Assembly: GCA_030512335.1 (NCBI GenBank)
Contig: JAULSU010000002.1
Span: 992,001-1,056,000, forward strand
Direction of reading: 5' to 3'
DNA from: Immersiella caudata
Taxonomy: Eukaryota; Ascomycota; Sordariomycetes; Sordariales; Lasiosphaeriaceae
Length of the DNA stretch: 64,000 nucleotides
The translations under genes were made by a program, and so were the position numbers. This document shows, piece by piece, positions 44,207-55,459 of this stretch; the first letter of the stretch is position 1, and each line of letters starts with the position of its first letter. The notes below the pieces were generated by a model that searched no databases, was not told the DNA's origin, and saw only the letters and a program-made list of their open reading frames with translations.

Positions 44207-47200
44207 TCAGAACACCTGCGCCTGGTGATGGTGCGTCGGCACGCTCGTAAGCACATCAAACGAGCCCGTGCCCGTCGATCCCAGCTTTCCAACCACAATT
44301 CGGCTCGATGGCGTCGCCAGGCTGTCCCAGTCACCATCCAGCACTGCATCCTTGAGGAACCCAACGGTTGTTTCTATTCCCAGTTAGCATTTTGCATCTG
44401 AAAGCTGAGTCTAAAGAAAGGGGGCGTACCGTAGCTCATCTTGGTGAAGGGGCTGACATTGCTGGTTAGACCGATACGGTTGAACGGCGAGTAGCCACCG
44501 CCTCTCGTCATGTAGTCGGCAATGAGGTTTAGATGGCGTGGGTCGACACCGATACCGTGGCCCTTGAAGACATCGCCCAGTTCCTTGACAATGTTATTAC
44601 GGCAGGCCTCTACGCCGTAAACCTCGAGCACCTGTGCGATGTCGTTTGTCCCAAGCTTGTTGGGGTTGATGTAGTCGCCATACATCTGCATGGCCTTCAG
44701 GTTGGCGCCCTCGGTATGCACAACCTGCGCTGTCGTAACGTCACCAGTAATGGGATCTTCGAGCTTCTCATCCAGGACGAACGTGGCCGTGCCCATCTTG
44801 GCAATCTGCTGGATGAGCGCCTTCTTGACGGCCTGCTGCACGAGGTTGAGCATCAAGATCTTGGGTAACGCCGTGCTGTACTCGAGTATCAACTCGACCC
44901 ACTCGCCGCCTGCTTCGTCACATCGGAAACGTGCAACGCCACCCGACCTGTCCAAGTTCTTGACGCGCGCCTCACGAGAACGGGCAAGGAAATCATCCTT
45001 CTCCTCGCCAGCCTGCAGCAGCTCCTCTGGTTCGGGGCTGCCACCATACGCCTCGTCCTCATCTTCAATGACTTCTTCGGCATCAACAATGCGATTCACC
45101 TCTTTCCGGATGGCATCATCGTCGTCGTCGTTTGGCCCGTATGACACGGCTTCTGTCCTGTTGGCCCTGGCCTTGTCACCAGTGGCGTCATCCTCCCCAT
45201 CGTCCATGTCATCGTCGTCGTCCGCGGCCCTCGCGCCTTCGGCAGGCTCCGGTCTCGCTACCTCGACAACGCCCGACTTGACACCAACCTCTGGCGTCGC
45301 GTCATCACTGCTTTCCTTCTTTTTCATCTCCTTCTTGACCAAGCTCAGGAGGATCGGAACAAATTTCTTCTCCACTGTGGAAAGAACGTCCGAAATGCTA
45401 ATAGCATACGTCTTCATGTATTCGGCTGACTCGAAGAAGCGGAGGCGGATCTCAAAGATCTTCACCAACGGCGCATTAATGCCCCTGCCGACACGTTCCC
45501 TGACGGTCGCCTCTTTGGTGACATCGGCGAGGGGAAGGATGCTGATGGATTTGGCGAATCTGTCTCCATCTTCGGCCGTGAGTTCCTCGTTGAGGACGAG
45601 TGTCATTGACGGCGTCGAGATGTTTGCGCTCGCCGTCATCAAGATTTCGCGGAGACGGGGGATACCAAGTGTGACGTTCTTTGCCGAGTGACCAGCCAAA
45701 TGGAAGGTATTGAGTGTCATCTGTGTCGACGGCTCTCCGACAGACTGGCCAGCGACGATTCCAACAGCCTCGCCAGGTTCCACGAGCGACCGAATGTACT
45801 TGGCCGCCATGATCTTCTCGGCAGTCTTGCGAGCCACCACACCAGTTTGGCTATCCCCCTTCTTGTCCTTGATCAAGCCATCCTTGTTGTTCTTGGTGTA
45901 GTCTATCATCTTGCTGAAGAACTTCTCCGAGGTGGCGAAGGCGTGGAGCGAAGGGTCAAGCACCGACGAAACGGGATCGAGAGCAGCGCTGCGGCTGGCG
46001 CTAGACTTGATAGCACTCTTCATTCGCTTGATGATCTCGTCCTTATGCTCGAACAATCGTTGGGTGCCGGGGTCAGAGTATCGAATCTGCGCCAGCTGGG
46101 AGTCGAGGTTGTTGAGGATGAATTCGAAGTCAGCCAGGTACTTCTGCTTCGAGATATCGACGCCGTCCTCCCCAAAGAGGAACTGCACGACGGAGCCATC
46201 TGAGTCTCTGACGGAACTGTCATAGGCGATCTTGAGACCCTCCATACCCTTGATTAGACACCTTTGGAGGTAGCCGGAACGAGATGTCTTGACAGCTGTG
46301 TCGATAAGACCTTCACGACCCGCCATGTGATGGAAGTAGTACTCTTGCGGCTTGATTCCTGTCAAGAAACGGCTCACAATATACCCACCGGCTCTGATGT
46401 CTGTGTCGAACGGCTTGAAACTTGGCAGAGTCTTGCCGCTGACCATGACGGGGACACGTCTACCTTCAAGAACCTGCTGGCCCAGGTTGCAAGAAATGAG
46501 GTTGGCGTTGACTTGACTACCCTTGGCTCCTGAAGTCGTCATAGACTGCATGTGGTTCTTCGGGAACTGCTTCTCGAGACCGGCAGGCAGGCAAGTAGCG
46601 GTAATCTCACTCGAGAGGTCCTTGGACCGTTGATTCATAAGCAGATCCAAGTTCTCGAGCTTCTTGTCGTCTCGCACAACTTCCTCGAGACGCTCCAGTA
46701 AGAGAGGGTCGTCGCTAGCCGGCTTTTGCTCTTCCAGAGACACGTACTTAGCGGCCACCTCCAAACCAATGTTCGGGGCCTCCTTGAGCTTCTCTTTCCT
46801 CGCCTTCTCTCCTTCTGGTGTGAAACGAAGATCGTCCATGCCGCAAGTGAATGCGACCATGGCAAGGTAGCGAGTCAACAATCGACCCATACTGCTGAGA
46901 AGCTTGCCAGCGGAAGAAGCACCATACACTTCGTGTATCGAGTGGATGAGACCGCCACCGCTGGGGCCAAGTTGTGATTTGTCGAGGATACCACAGATGA
47001 ACTCGCCATCCCGGAACATGACTTGACCTTCCTCTTCGGCCCAACCCCACCTGCGGCCTGGGACCGATGACTTGCCATTCATCCACAAGTCACCGCAGTT
47101 GGGTGGCCGTATGTTCTTCAAGATCGTGGTAATGACTTGCTTTCCCGTCCAACGAGGAACTGGCTTGATCACAGCTGGCGGCACAAGTTCTATCCTTTCG

Positions 47201-49529
47201 CCCATAATGTGACCGCTCTCCGGCCGGAGCGCGGCATAAATGAGCTGCTGGTAGGCACCACGATCAAAGAATGTGTCTTTGTTACAGAGCGCAACGGAAA
47301 CTGACAAGTGGTCCTGAATCAAACCACGAAGAGGCTTTCCGGCGGTCGCCGAGATGTACTGGTGGTCCGTATCGGCGATCTGTAGAGCCTCGGCACGAGC
47401 GACCTCATTCTGCGGGAAATGCATGTTCATTTCGTCACCGTCGAAATCAGCGTTGTAGGTGTTACAGTTTGCATAGTGCATTCGAAGCGTCTTCTCTCCG
47501 GGTAGAACGCGCACACGATGGCCCATAATGGACGGCTTATGGAGAGTTGGCTGTCGATTCATTAGGACGACATCACCGTTGGTAAGATGTCGGTAAACCT
47601 TCTTGTTGCGCATGCCGCTGAAGTTGTTGCCGGTAGGAGCCAGAAGCTGATTTGCAAGGGCCACACGGTCTTCCTGAGACTTGTTTCGTAGGTTGACGAT
47701 CTGACCATTCTCGTTCTCGATGGCGGATGCGCCAGGCCATTTTTCTACACCGTTGATGACGGCTTGTTGGAGATCCTTGAAGTTGTGACTCGTGACCGGC
47801 TCAGGGTAGGTGAGTTTCCTGGCGAAAACGGGCGGTACACCAATCTCGTTTGTCTCGATGTTGGGATCGGGTGAGATAACGGATCGCGCCGCGTAGTTAA
47901 CACGCTTTCCCATCATGTTCTTACGGAACAGACCCTCCTTCTTTTCGAGCAACTGCTTGATTCCGTCCTCATTTCGTTTTCCGGCATTGCCTTGAATAGG
48001 GTTCTTGTCGCGGTCGATGAGCGAGTTGACGGCGTCCTGGAGCTCTGTCCATGCCTGGTACAGAGATCGCATATCCTGAGATCGCCTGCTCTCGTCCGCA
48101 ACACCCTTGATGGCATTTGCCAAATCTCGGGATATTTGTCCAACGAGGAAAGCCTTCTTGAGGATGAGCTTGTAAAGGCTGTTCTGCTGTGCTTCGGTAA
48201 TCTGACCCTCGCCCATACGTGCCTGGTGAATATTAGCAAGGCACCAAGAAACATCTCAGAGTCGCACGCACCTCTGGCCGGTACCGATTGGGAGGCACCA
48301 TAAGGGTCTGAATGAAGAATATTGTCGCATCCATTGGCTTAGCCTTTCTCCCCCTCGGTTTCGAGTTGTAAAGCAGACTCATAATTTCTTGCTCCTTCTC
48401 GAATAGGAGGTTCAGTCTTTCCTTCACCTCCAGGGGACTCAGATACCGCTGGGCTCTTGGCGGCGCTTTTGACTTCTTCTCTTTCGGCTTGGCTGCGGCT
48501 TCACCCATGACCACGTCTCCGTTTTCATCGAGCTCCTCGCCGTCGCCCTCACTTTCCCGTTCTTCGCCGTTGGAATCCAAGTCGATATCCGCGATGCCTT
48601 CGTCCTGTGCATAGTCGTCCTTCTTGGTCTTCCGCGAAAGAGTCATCACATCCACGCGCTTCCTCCCTGCCTGGGCCATTGTCGCCTTGTCCTTGAGCGA
48701 CATTTCCTTCTCGAAGATTTTGACGTAGCGATCCTTGCGATACTTTGGCGCGGTTGCGTCGCAAGTTCGGCACTTCTTTTCCAAGACGATCCTCCCGAGA
48801 AACTCCTTGATGAGCGTCCTTCTCAGCTCTGCAGCACCCTCATGCTTTCCCTTCTTGATGCTCCCCATGTTGATGTCATGTCTGTGCTTTTGCAACACGG
48901 CGCGCACATATGCTTCCCTGGAACGACTTATGCTGTCTTGGACGGTATTACCATCCTCTTGAGCTTCGTCCCCCAGCATACTGGGCACATCGCTGAGTGT
49001 CATGCCCCGAAGTTGCTCGCCGAGATCGCTTTCGTCGAAGGAGTCGATCATCTGAGCCTCGTGGAGCAGACCGACCTGCAGCAACCGAAGCATGCAGGAG
49101 TATCTGTGGATCTCTCTCCTCGCCATGAGGAATCGATGGCAGTAAGCGCATTGCGATCGCAGCAGTCGATAGGCCTGGTCCATAAAAACGGGGTGATAGA
49201 CGGGGACTGGAAGCTCAATATGGCCCGGATGACCCGGGCATTGTGCCTGACCCAGGTTGCACGTTGAGCAGCTGTCTCGGTGTTAGTCGATGCCATGGCC
49301 GCACTACGAACTGGCAATCTTCAAAAATAGGGACCAAGAGCACTCACAGAGCATCGCCCCATGGTCCCAACGCAGTGTCGTATAAGCCCCCTGGCACGGG
49401 GTTCAGCAGGGTATCGAAAGTGTTGTCATTTTCGATCCTCTTCACGGATATGGACCGGATCTCTTCGGCCGTGAGAAACGTAAATTCAACGCTCTCTAGC
49501 GCCGAGGTAACGGGCTGTGAAATATTCAT
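44207..49529 (-). CDS. RPA190: RNA polymerase I largest subunit, A190 (four exons)
   Basis: Catalytic subunit of nucleolar Pol I, which transcribes rDNA. Exons are 49348-49529, 48272-49271, 44430-48222 and 44207-44373; introns are 76, 49 and 56 bp with matching phases. The product is 1713 residues, usual for the fungal family. The N-terminal zinc site is CSTCNLGQAQCPGHPGH (about 61-77), followed by CAYCHRF. The clamp and bridge region includes KEGLFRKNMMGKRVNYAARS, and the metal-A loop NADFDGDEMNMH lies near 650-660. A Pol I-specific acidic insertion (DDDDDMDDGEDD, near 1395-1407) interrupts the jaw. The last exon supplies ETTVGFLKDAVLDGDWDSL and RIVVGKLGSTGTGSFDVL, the conserved C-terminal helix and end. 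The gene is divergent from PRP3. Confidence 0.97.
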
Positions 49530-50010
49530 GGCGGAGATATTCGGTGGTAGAGCGCACTACCATTTCTCCATAACAATTTGCTTCGCAATCGCAGCCGTAT
49601 TGCAGTCGTGGTAGCGGTTTTTGCGAAGAGGTCTGCTTGCGCCCGTGAATGGAATCGGCAGCTTCGATTGGCGGTTGGCGGGGAATTGGAGACGGGAGCT
49701 CGAGAATATTTTTTGGCGGTGAGACACGGCGAAAAGGGTGGGAGGTGCATGCTTTTGGGTTCCGCCTTGGCGCGCGAAGCCTGCCGCGAGCTGAGTGGGA
49801 CGCAACAGCCCAGGCTTCAACGCCTTGCAACCAAAACGCCAAAGTCAAGCCGAGAAATAATTCCCGTCGCGTCATCGACTGTCTGACAGCGGAAACTTCT
49901 TGACTCACTCTGCGCGACACACAACAGGCCTCCGTCAAACCCGCCGCTGATATAAGCCCCCGCTCAACATCCCCAATTGCGCGACCAACAGCTTGCGACA
50001 GGTTCCGATC
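49530..50010. other. Divergent promoter between RPA190 and PRP3
   Basis: A 481-bp shared upstream region. The only frames are short and overlapping. No recognised elements beyond GC-rich blocks. Confidence 0.55.
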
Positions 50011-51450
50011 ATGGATCGAGCCCAGCAACTCGGCGGGCTCAGTGCCCGCCATGACCAGTCAAAAGTTCAGAAGACGGAGTCGGTTGCCGACAGGATGGCG
50101 GCTCTTCGAGCGCGTGTTGCAGCGGCCGTCGGGACGTCTAAAGCCAAGGGCGGGCTCAACACGCCCCTCCATCCAGCTCTCGCCGACCTCAGCGCTCCAG
50201 TTCGACCAGCAAGCGGGTTGGGGGCCTCCGCAGGTCGCAACTCGGGCTATGACAGCCAAAGGCCCGTGAAGAGGGATGCGCTCAAAATACCGCCTGGGAC
50301 CAACCCCTACCTCGATAATAGCCATGGGCCGGGCACGGGCAAAGCGAGGGAGTCGAGACAGCTCATTTTCAACCAGAAGGGGAAATACATCCAGCAGGCA
50401 AATGCATTAAGGAGACAAGCAGCCCTCGAGGCTATGAAGAAGAGGATTGCGGACCAGGCACGAAAAGCAGGATTGGACGAGGATAGGGATGTGGAGAAGG
50501 CATTTGCAGTCGAGGCGCCCCCGGAGTTGGAGTGGTGGGATGAGGCCATGATCGACGGGAAAGACTACAGCAACATCCCGCAGTCGCTGAAGATATCAAC
50601 ACCTGACAGCATCATTACACTTTACATCCAGCACCCCGTCGCCATCGAGCCCCCGCAGGAGAAGCTGGCGCCCGAGGCGAAACCCATGTACCTGACGCCA
50701 AAGGAACAGGCGAAGCTTCGACGACAGCGCCGGTTGATGGACCTGAAAGAGAAACAGGCCAAGATTAGACTCGGTCTTGAACCAGCCCCACCGCCCAAAG
50801 TCAAGAAGTCCAACCTGATGCGCGTTCTGGGCCAAGAAGCAGTCAAGGATCCGACGGCAGTTGAAGCGCGAGTGAATCGCGAGATTGCGGCGCGCGCTGA
50901 GACGCACATGCAGTCCAACGAAGAGCGCAAGCTGACCCCAGAGGAGCGGCGCAAAAAACTGGCAGAGCAGCAAGCCAAGGACGCCGCGCGCGGTATCCAC
51001 GTGCTCGTGTTCAAGATCGACAGCCTCGTCAACGGGCAACACCGATTCAAAATTAATAAAAATGCGGTGCAAAACGCTCTCACCGGTGTGTGCATCATGA
51101 ACCCGCGTTTCAATCTCGTCATCGTGGAGGGTGGCGAGCACAGCATTAATCACTACAAGAAGCTGATGACGAGGAGAATCAACTGGGCCGAGGCTGCGCC
51201 GTCGCGGGACGACGGACCTACTGCCACGCCTGGTGGAGCATCACGGGATTGGTTGAAGGCCGAGGACGGGAAGGGTCAGCTCAAGGACCTGTCATCGAAC
51301 AAGTGCCAGTTGTTGTTCGAGGGTGAAAACAAGGCACAGGCGTTCAAGAAATGGGGCGTCAAGGTGTGTGAGACGGACCAGGAGGCCAGAGAGTTCCTGT
51401 CGTACAGGAAGATGGATAGTTTTTGGACGCAGGCGAAGAATACCCCGTGA
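50011..51450 (+). CDS. PRP3: U4/U6 small nuclear ribonucleoprotein PRP3
   Basis: Splicing factor that holds the U4/U6 duplex in the tri-snRNP; nuclear. Intronless, 479 residues, starting at the ATG at 50011 (MDRAQQLGGLS); six open codons upstream begin with a non-ATG. The centre has the PRP3 domain: KYIQQANALRRQAALEAMKK, then LTPKEQAKLRRQRR and the KKSNLMRVLGQEAVKDPTAVE block. The C-terminal DUF1115 (from about residue 327) starts with HVLVFKIDSLVNGQHRFKI and contains VIVEGGEHSINHYKKLMTRR. It is shorter at the N-terminus than metazoan PRP3 (no PWI domain), as usual in fungi. Confidence 0.95.
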   Translation: MDRAQQLGGLSARHDQSKVQKTESVADRMAALRARVAAAVGTSKAKGGLNTPLHPALADLSAPVRPASGLGASAGRNSGYDSQRPVKRDALKIPPGTNPYLDNSHGPGTGKARESRQLIFNQKGKYIQQANALRRQAALEAMKKRIADQARKAGLDEDRDVEKAFAVEAPPELEWWDEAMIDGKDYSNIPQSLKISTPDSIITLYIQHPVAIEPPQEKLAPEAKPMYLTPKEQAKLRRQRRLMDLKEKQAKIRLGLEPAPPPKVKKSNLMRVLGQEAVKDPTAVEARVNREIAARAETHMQSNEERKLTPEERRKKLAEQQAKDAARGIHVLVFKIDSLVNGQHRFKINKNAVQNALTGVCIMNPRFNLVIVEGGEHSINHYKKLMTRRINWAEAAPSRDDGPTATPGGASRDWLKAEDGKGQLKDLSSNKCQLLFEGENKAQAFKKWGVKVCETDQEAREFLSYRKMDSFWTQAKNTP

Positions 51451-52436
51451 GAAGGTACCTACCCTTGTCATTGATTAGTTAGAGTTGGGAGGGTGAATCT
51501 TATTGCACTACAATTTGTCTTATGGATGGGTTGGTTTGGAAGGACCTGGTTGCGTCCTGGACAATAGACATCCAAGCGGCCTTGGTTCTAGCTTTGGTAG
51601 AACGGGTTATGATCCAAAGCTCAAGCGAATGAAATGTCCTTAAATTATACATTGCAAGCAGATATGATCCACACGAGCGTCTCAGCCCTCAACGTTCTAG
51701 CTTCCGGGGCTCTGGACTACTCTATCAAGCCAGCATACCGCAGCCTCATCTAACCCAATGTCTCCCGATCTCCAAACTTGAACCACCACCGCTGGTTGTC
51801 CCATGCAGTACCACATCCCTCATGAGTTGTCCCAATTCCAACACTCAATTGGGCACTCCCGCAGTTCCGCCTCCAAGCCGGCAGTGCTCCACTTCCCGGC
51901 TCTCCGCACCTTGGGGCGACCAATCAGCCCTTCAGACCCAACCGCTTGGCGCTACTAGCGGCAGGCATCCTGCTGCTGCTGCCGGGGGTGCCAACCACGT
52001 CATCAGTCACAAGCACAGCAGCCAGGTTGAGGAACGTGGTGGTTGAGGCTGTAATCTTTTATCCTCTTTGTTGAAAGTTGATAGATTAATTTTCAAGCCA
52101 TGTCTCGGGGCGGAGAGCCTTCGAGAATTATCTTTGGGAGCACGGCGTCGTCTTTCTTTTGTTTCAGCTGGTGCTAGTAGGGGAGTTCCTCGGTGTTGAT
52201 GCCGTTGTTCATGTGGTGAGTTGCGCTGCTGTTGCTGTTGCCTGCCACAGGTAGGTACGTATGGATGTCGCCGTCCCAACAATTTGGACATTACTGTGTC
52301 TCGTTCGTGAGATGGTAGCCGGTTGCACCGGGGATTTTTTTTTTCTTAAACTCGTTATTTATGAACTTATCATCCATCGCGTCCGTCTTTCGCTCTAACA
52401 TGCCCGGCAGTTCCTAGGTCACCCGAGTCCTCCGCC
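51451..52436. other. Intergenic upstream of the phospholipase gene
   Basis: No supported gene. It contains CTG/CAG-rich spots (51971-51985 and about 52208-52226) and a T run near 52336-52345. The ATG of the next gene has a good context (GCCATGG). Confidence 0.5.
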
Positions 52437-55400
52437 ATGGCACACACCTACAACCCTCCCTGCCGCCTCGCCCCGGCACCTCACCCCGACCCCGTCCCAG
52501 GCCTCGAAGACATCCCCCATCTAAAAACCCAGTTCTTCTACTCCTCCCCGATCCCCATCGACGACCCCCTCTCCGCCGCGACCATCGTCGGCGCCGCCGA
52601 AAACAAATCCACCAAACCCCCCCTCCGCCCCTTCTCCCCAGCCGACACTCTCTCCCTCGAAAAGGCATGGCTCACCTTCTCCTCCGACCGCGACCGCCGA
52701 AATCACCGCCAATCCCAACGAAACCGAAGCCCGAGCCCCTCCCTCTCCAAAGAAAACGCCGCCAAGCTCGCTGCTATCGTTGCCCAGCTGGCGACTAAAC
52801 ACCGCGAGAAACACGACCGCGAGGGAATACAAACCCCACCAGCCGGCGTGATATGCTGTCAGGAGTTAACCATTGATACCTCCGCCGAGCTAAGAAAAGA
52901 ATTCTGTGCCGTCACACGTCGTCGGCAGAGGTCGCTAGATCACGATGTAGTCATACAAGGTGTGATGGAGCAGCTGAAACGCTGTCATCGCTCAGTTTCA
53001 GAGCAGCAGCAGCAGCAGACAGGGAAGTCATCAGTAGGTGGTGGGAGTATTCCGCTTCTTGGGACGAGTCCGATTCCGAGGCATGTTAGTGCGAGTGTGG
53101 CGGCGGATGGGAGTAGGCCGTCTACGGCGGGAGGGGATGGAGAGTTACCGCCGTTGGCGCCGCCGCCGGCTAGGCCTCCCGCGGTAGGGGATGGGATTTC
53201 GGGGAAGCCGTTCGCGAGGGCGGAGATGGGGGATAGGGATAGGGAGAGATCGAGCAATGCTTCGACGCCGGAGGATCGGTCGACGAGGCAGGGGAGGGGG
53301 AGAAGTGAGAGTGTGGTGGTTCCGGTGAAGAGCCCGGTGGAAGGGAGGGAGGGGGATCATGGTTCGGTGGAGGTGCCGGTGGGGATATCGAGGTTGCATA
53401 TGGTTTCTTTGCCGGTACTGCAGATGAAGCCGATTTATTGGTCGCCGGTGAATGATTTGGCGACGGTGATGAGGGCTACGTGGTTTTATCGGTAGGAGAT
53501 ACCCTGATTAGTTGGTTGATGGTATGGGCTGACGTACAGTACAGGGATAGTATGGTTCCTGTCGATCCGGCGGTTGCAAATCAGCTGGAGGCTGGATATC
53601 GGGAGTTGCGACCTTGGACCGAGACATGGCGAGATGAGATCAAATCGGCATTATACGTTGGAGCTGTGGGCGAAGAGAAAGTAGCTCATAAGCTGTGGCC
53701 AGACGTCGTAGACAAGCGGTCTAAGGCCAAGGAGGGTGATCCTGAGGAGCCGCCAATATCCAGCGATCCATTCTGCGCGGCGAGATGTTTTCGCGGAGAG
53801 GCTGCCACCGAAGGCACACTCGAACACGTTCATTCAGAAGAGGAGGCGGCAACTCCCCGTCCCGAGTCTCGCAGCTACGCCAGTTACCATGTGATCTACA
53901 AGGACGAATCTGCTGCGTTCTTGCTGAAGCCCAGTCTCAAACCTTCGGCGTATTACGGGAGGAAACCGGTCTCTAAGATCATGAAGGGTATGGCAGTTGG
54001 GATACCCGTTGTAAGGGGTTTCGATCTGGCGACGTGGGAGAAGATTCACGAGAAAGGGAAGAAGCCCAGTCCGCAACCTAAGGGGAAACCGGGCTCTGGA
54101 GGGCAGAATTCCAGCGTCTCAGCCGTACAGGTTGGGTGTCTGGCTTGCCAGCAGGAAAAGGACCGCGGACAGGTGACGGACTTGGTGTTGGTGGCACATG
54201 GTATTGGCCAGAAGTTTGCTGAGCGCGTGGAGAGCTTCCATTTCACGCACGCTGTCAACGGATTTCGGAGGGCTGTCAATGTGGAGTTGGAGACACCGTT
54301 GGTCAAGTCGGTTCTCCGACCAGGTCAGAATGGAATCATGGTTCTACCGGTGAACTGGCGGCATCTTCTAAGCTTTGAGGACGGTGGGCCAACGCAGGAA
54401 GAGGATAAGGCGGCTTACGCGACGGATGGGTTCACTTTGAAAGACATCGAACCTACGACTATTCCGGCGGTGCGAAGCATGATCTCGGACATCATGTTCG
54501 ACATCCCGTTCTACCTCTCGCACCACAAGCCAAAAATGATCGCAGCGCTCGTCGGCGAGGCCAACAGGGTCTATAGGCTGTGGTGTCGAAACAACCCCGG
54601 ATTCTCTGAGCGAGGGCGAGTCCATCTCATCGGCCACTCCCTCGGCAGCGCGATGGCCCTCGATGTCCTCTCCCAACAACCCACCCGCGTTCCACGCCTT
54701 GACCTCTCCCGCCCTGCCCCCAACACCCGCTTCTTCGAATTCGACACCACAAACCTCTTCCTAATGGGCAGCCCCGCAGCCTTCTTCCTCCTGCTCGAAC
54801 GTGGCGGTCTCATCCCCCGCCGCGGACGCCTCAAACCCGGCGCCGACGCAGCCGACACCGTAGCCCGCGACGTAGTTGGCGACGTCGGCACCTTTGGCTG
54901 TCTGGCCGTCGACAACATCTACAACATCCTCGCCCGCGAAGACCCCGTTGCCTACCTTCTCAACGGGACCATCGACCCCGTCTACGCCGCCTCCCTCCGC
55001 GAAGCCTACGTCCCCACCATCTCTACCTCCTACTTCAAATCTCTATCCGACTCCATCCGCTACATGGCGGGCATGGAGACATCCTCCCCCGCTGCAACCA
55101 CATCCACCCCACAAACAAAGAAACCATCCATGCCCGCGCGTCTACCCTCCCAGCTCGAGCTCGAAGTCCACGACTTCTCCCGAGAAGAGATCGCAGAGAA
55201 GAAAGCATTCCTCTTGAACGACAACGGGCAGGTAGATTGGTATCTTAAATCGGGCGGTGGCCCGTTGGAGATTCAGTACCTGAACATGCTGAGCGCACAT
55301 TCGAGTTATTGGACACATCAGGATTTGATTAGGTTGTTGTGTTTGGAGGTGGGGAGGAAGCCTGGGAGGGAGAATACGCTGGAGGTGATGAGGGCTGCTA

Positions 55401-55459
55401 AGAAGGGGGGACGGGGGTTTCTTACGGGGGGTGATGGGATTATGGGGAGTGAGAGATGA
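52437..55459 (+). CDS. DDHD-domain phospholipase (PA-PLA1 type), two exons
   Basis: An intracellular phospholipase A1 that hydrolyses phosphatidic acid and related lipids, related to yeast Ddl1 and human DDHD1/2. Exons 52437-53491 and 53545-55459 with a 53-bp intron (GTAGGA donor, CAG acceptor) give 989 residues. The intron joins TWFYR to DSMVPVDPAVANQLEAGY, restoring the conserved WWE-like region in which substrates are recognised (KPIYWSPV before it, LRPWTETW after). The lipase signature GHSLGSAMALDVL places the nucleophile at about Ser717, preceded by LVLVAHGIGQKFAE. The DDHD domain follows (from about residue 730), with FFEFDTTNLFLMGSPAAFFLLL and DNIYNILAREDPVAYLLN. Residues 60-330 are low-complexity and probably disordered. 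Confidence 0.93.

Noticed and set aside
44690..45691. 333-codon Ser-rich frame antisense to RPA190
   Set aside because: A mirror of the Asp/Glu- and Lys-rich region of A190; Ser-rich antisense frames are expected there.
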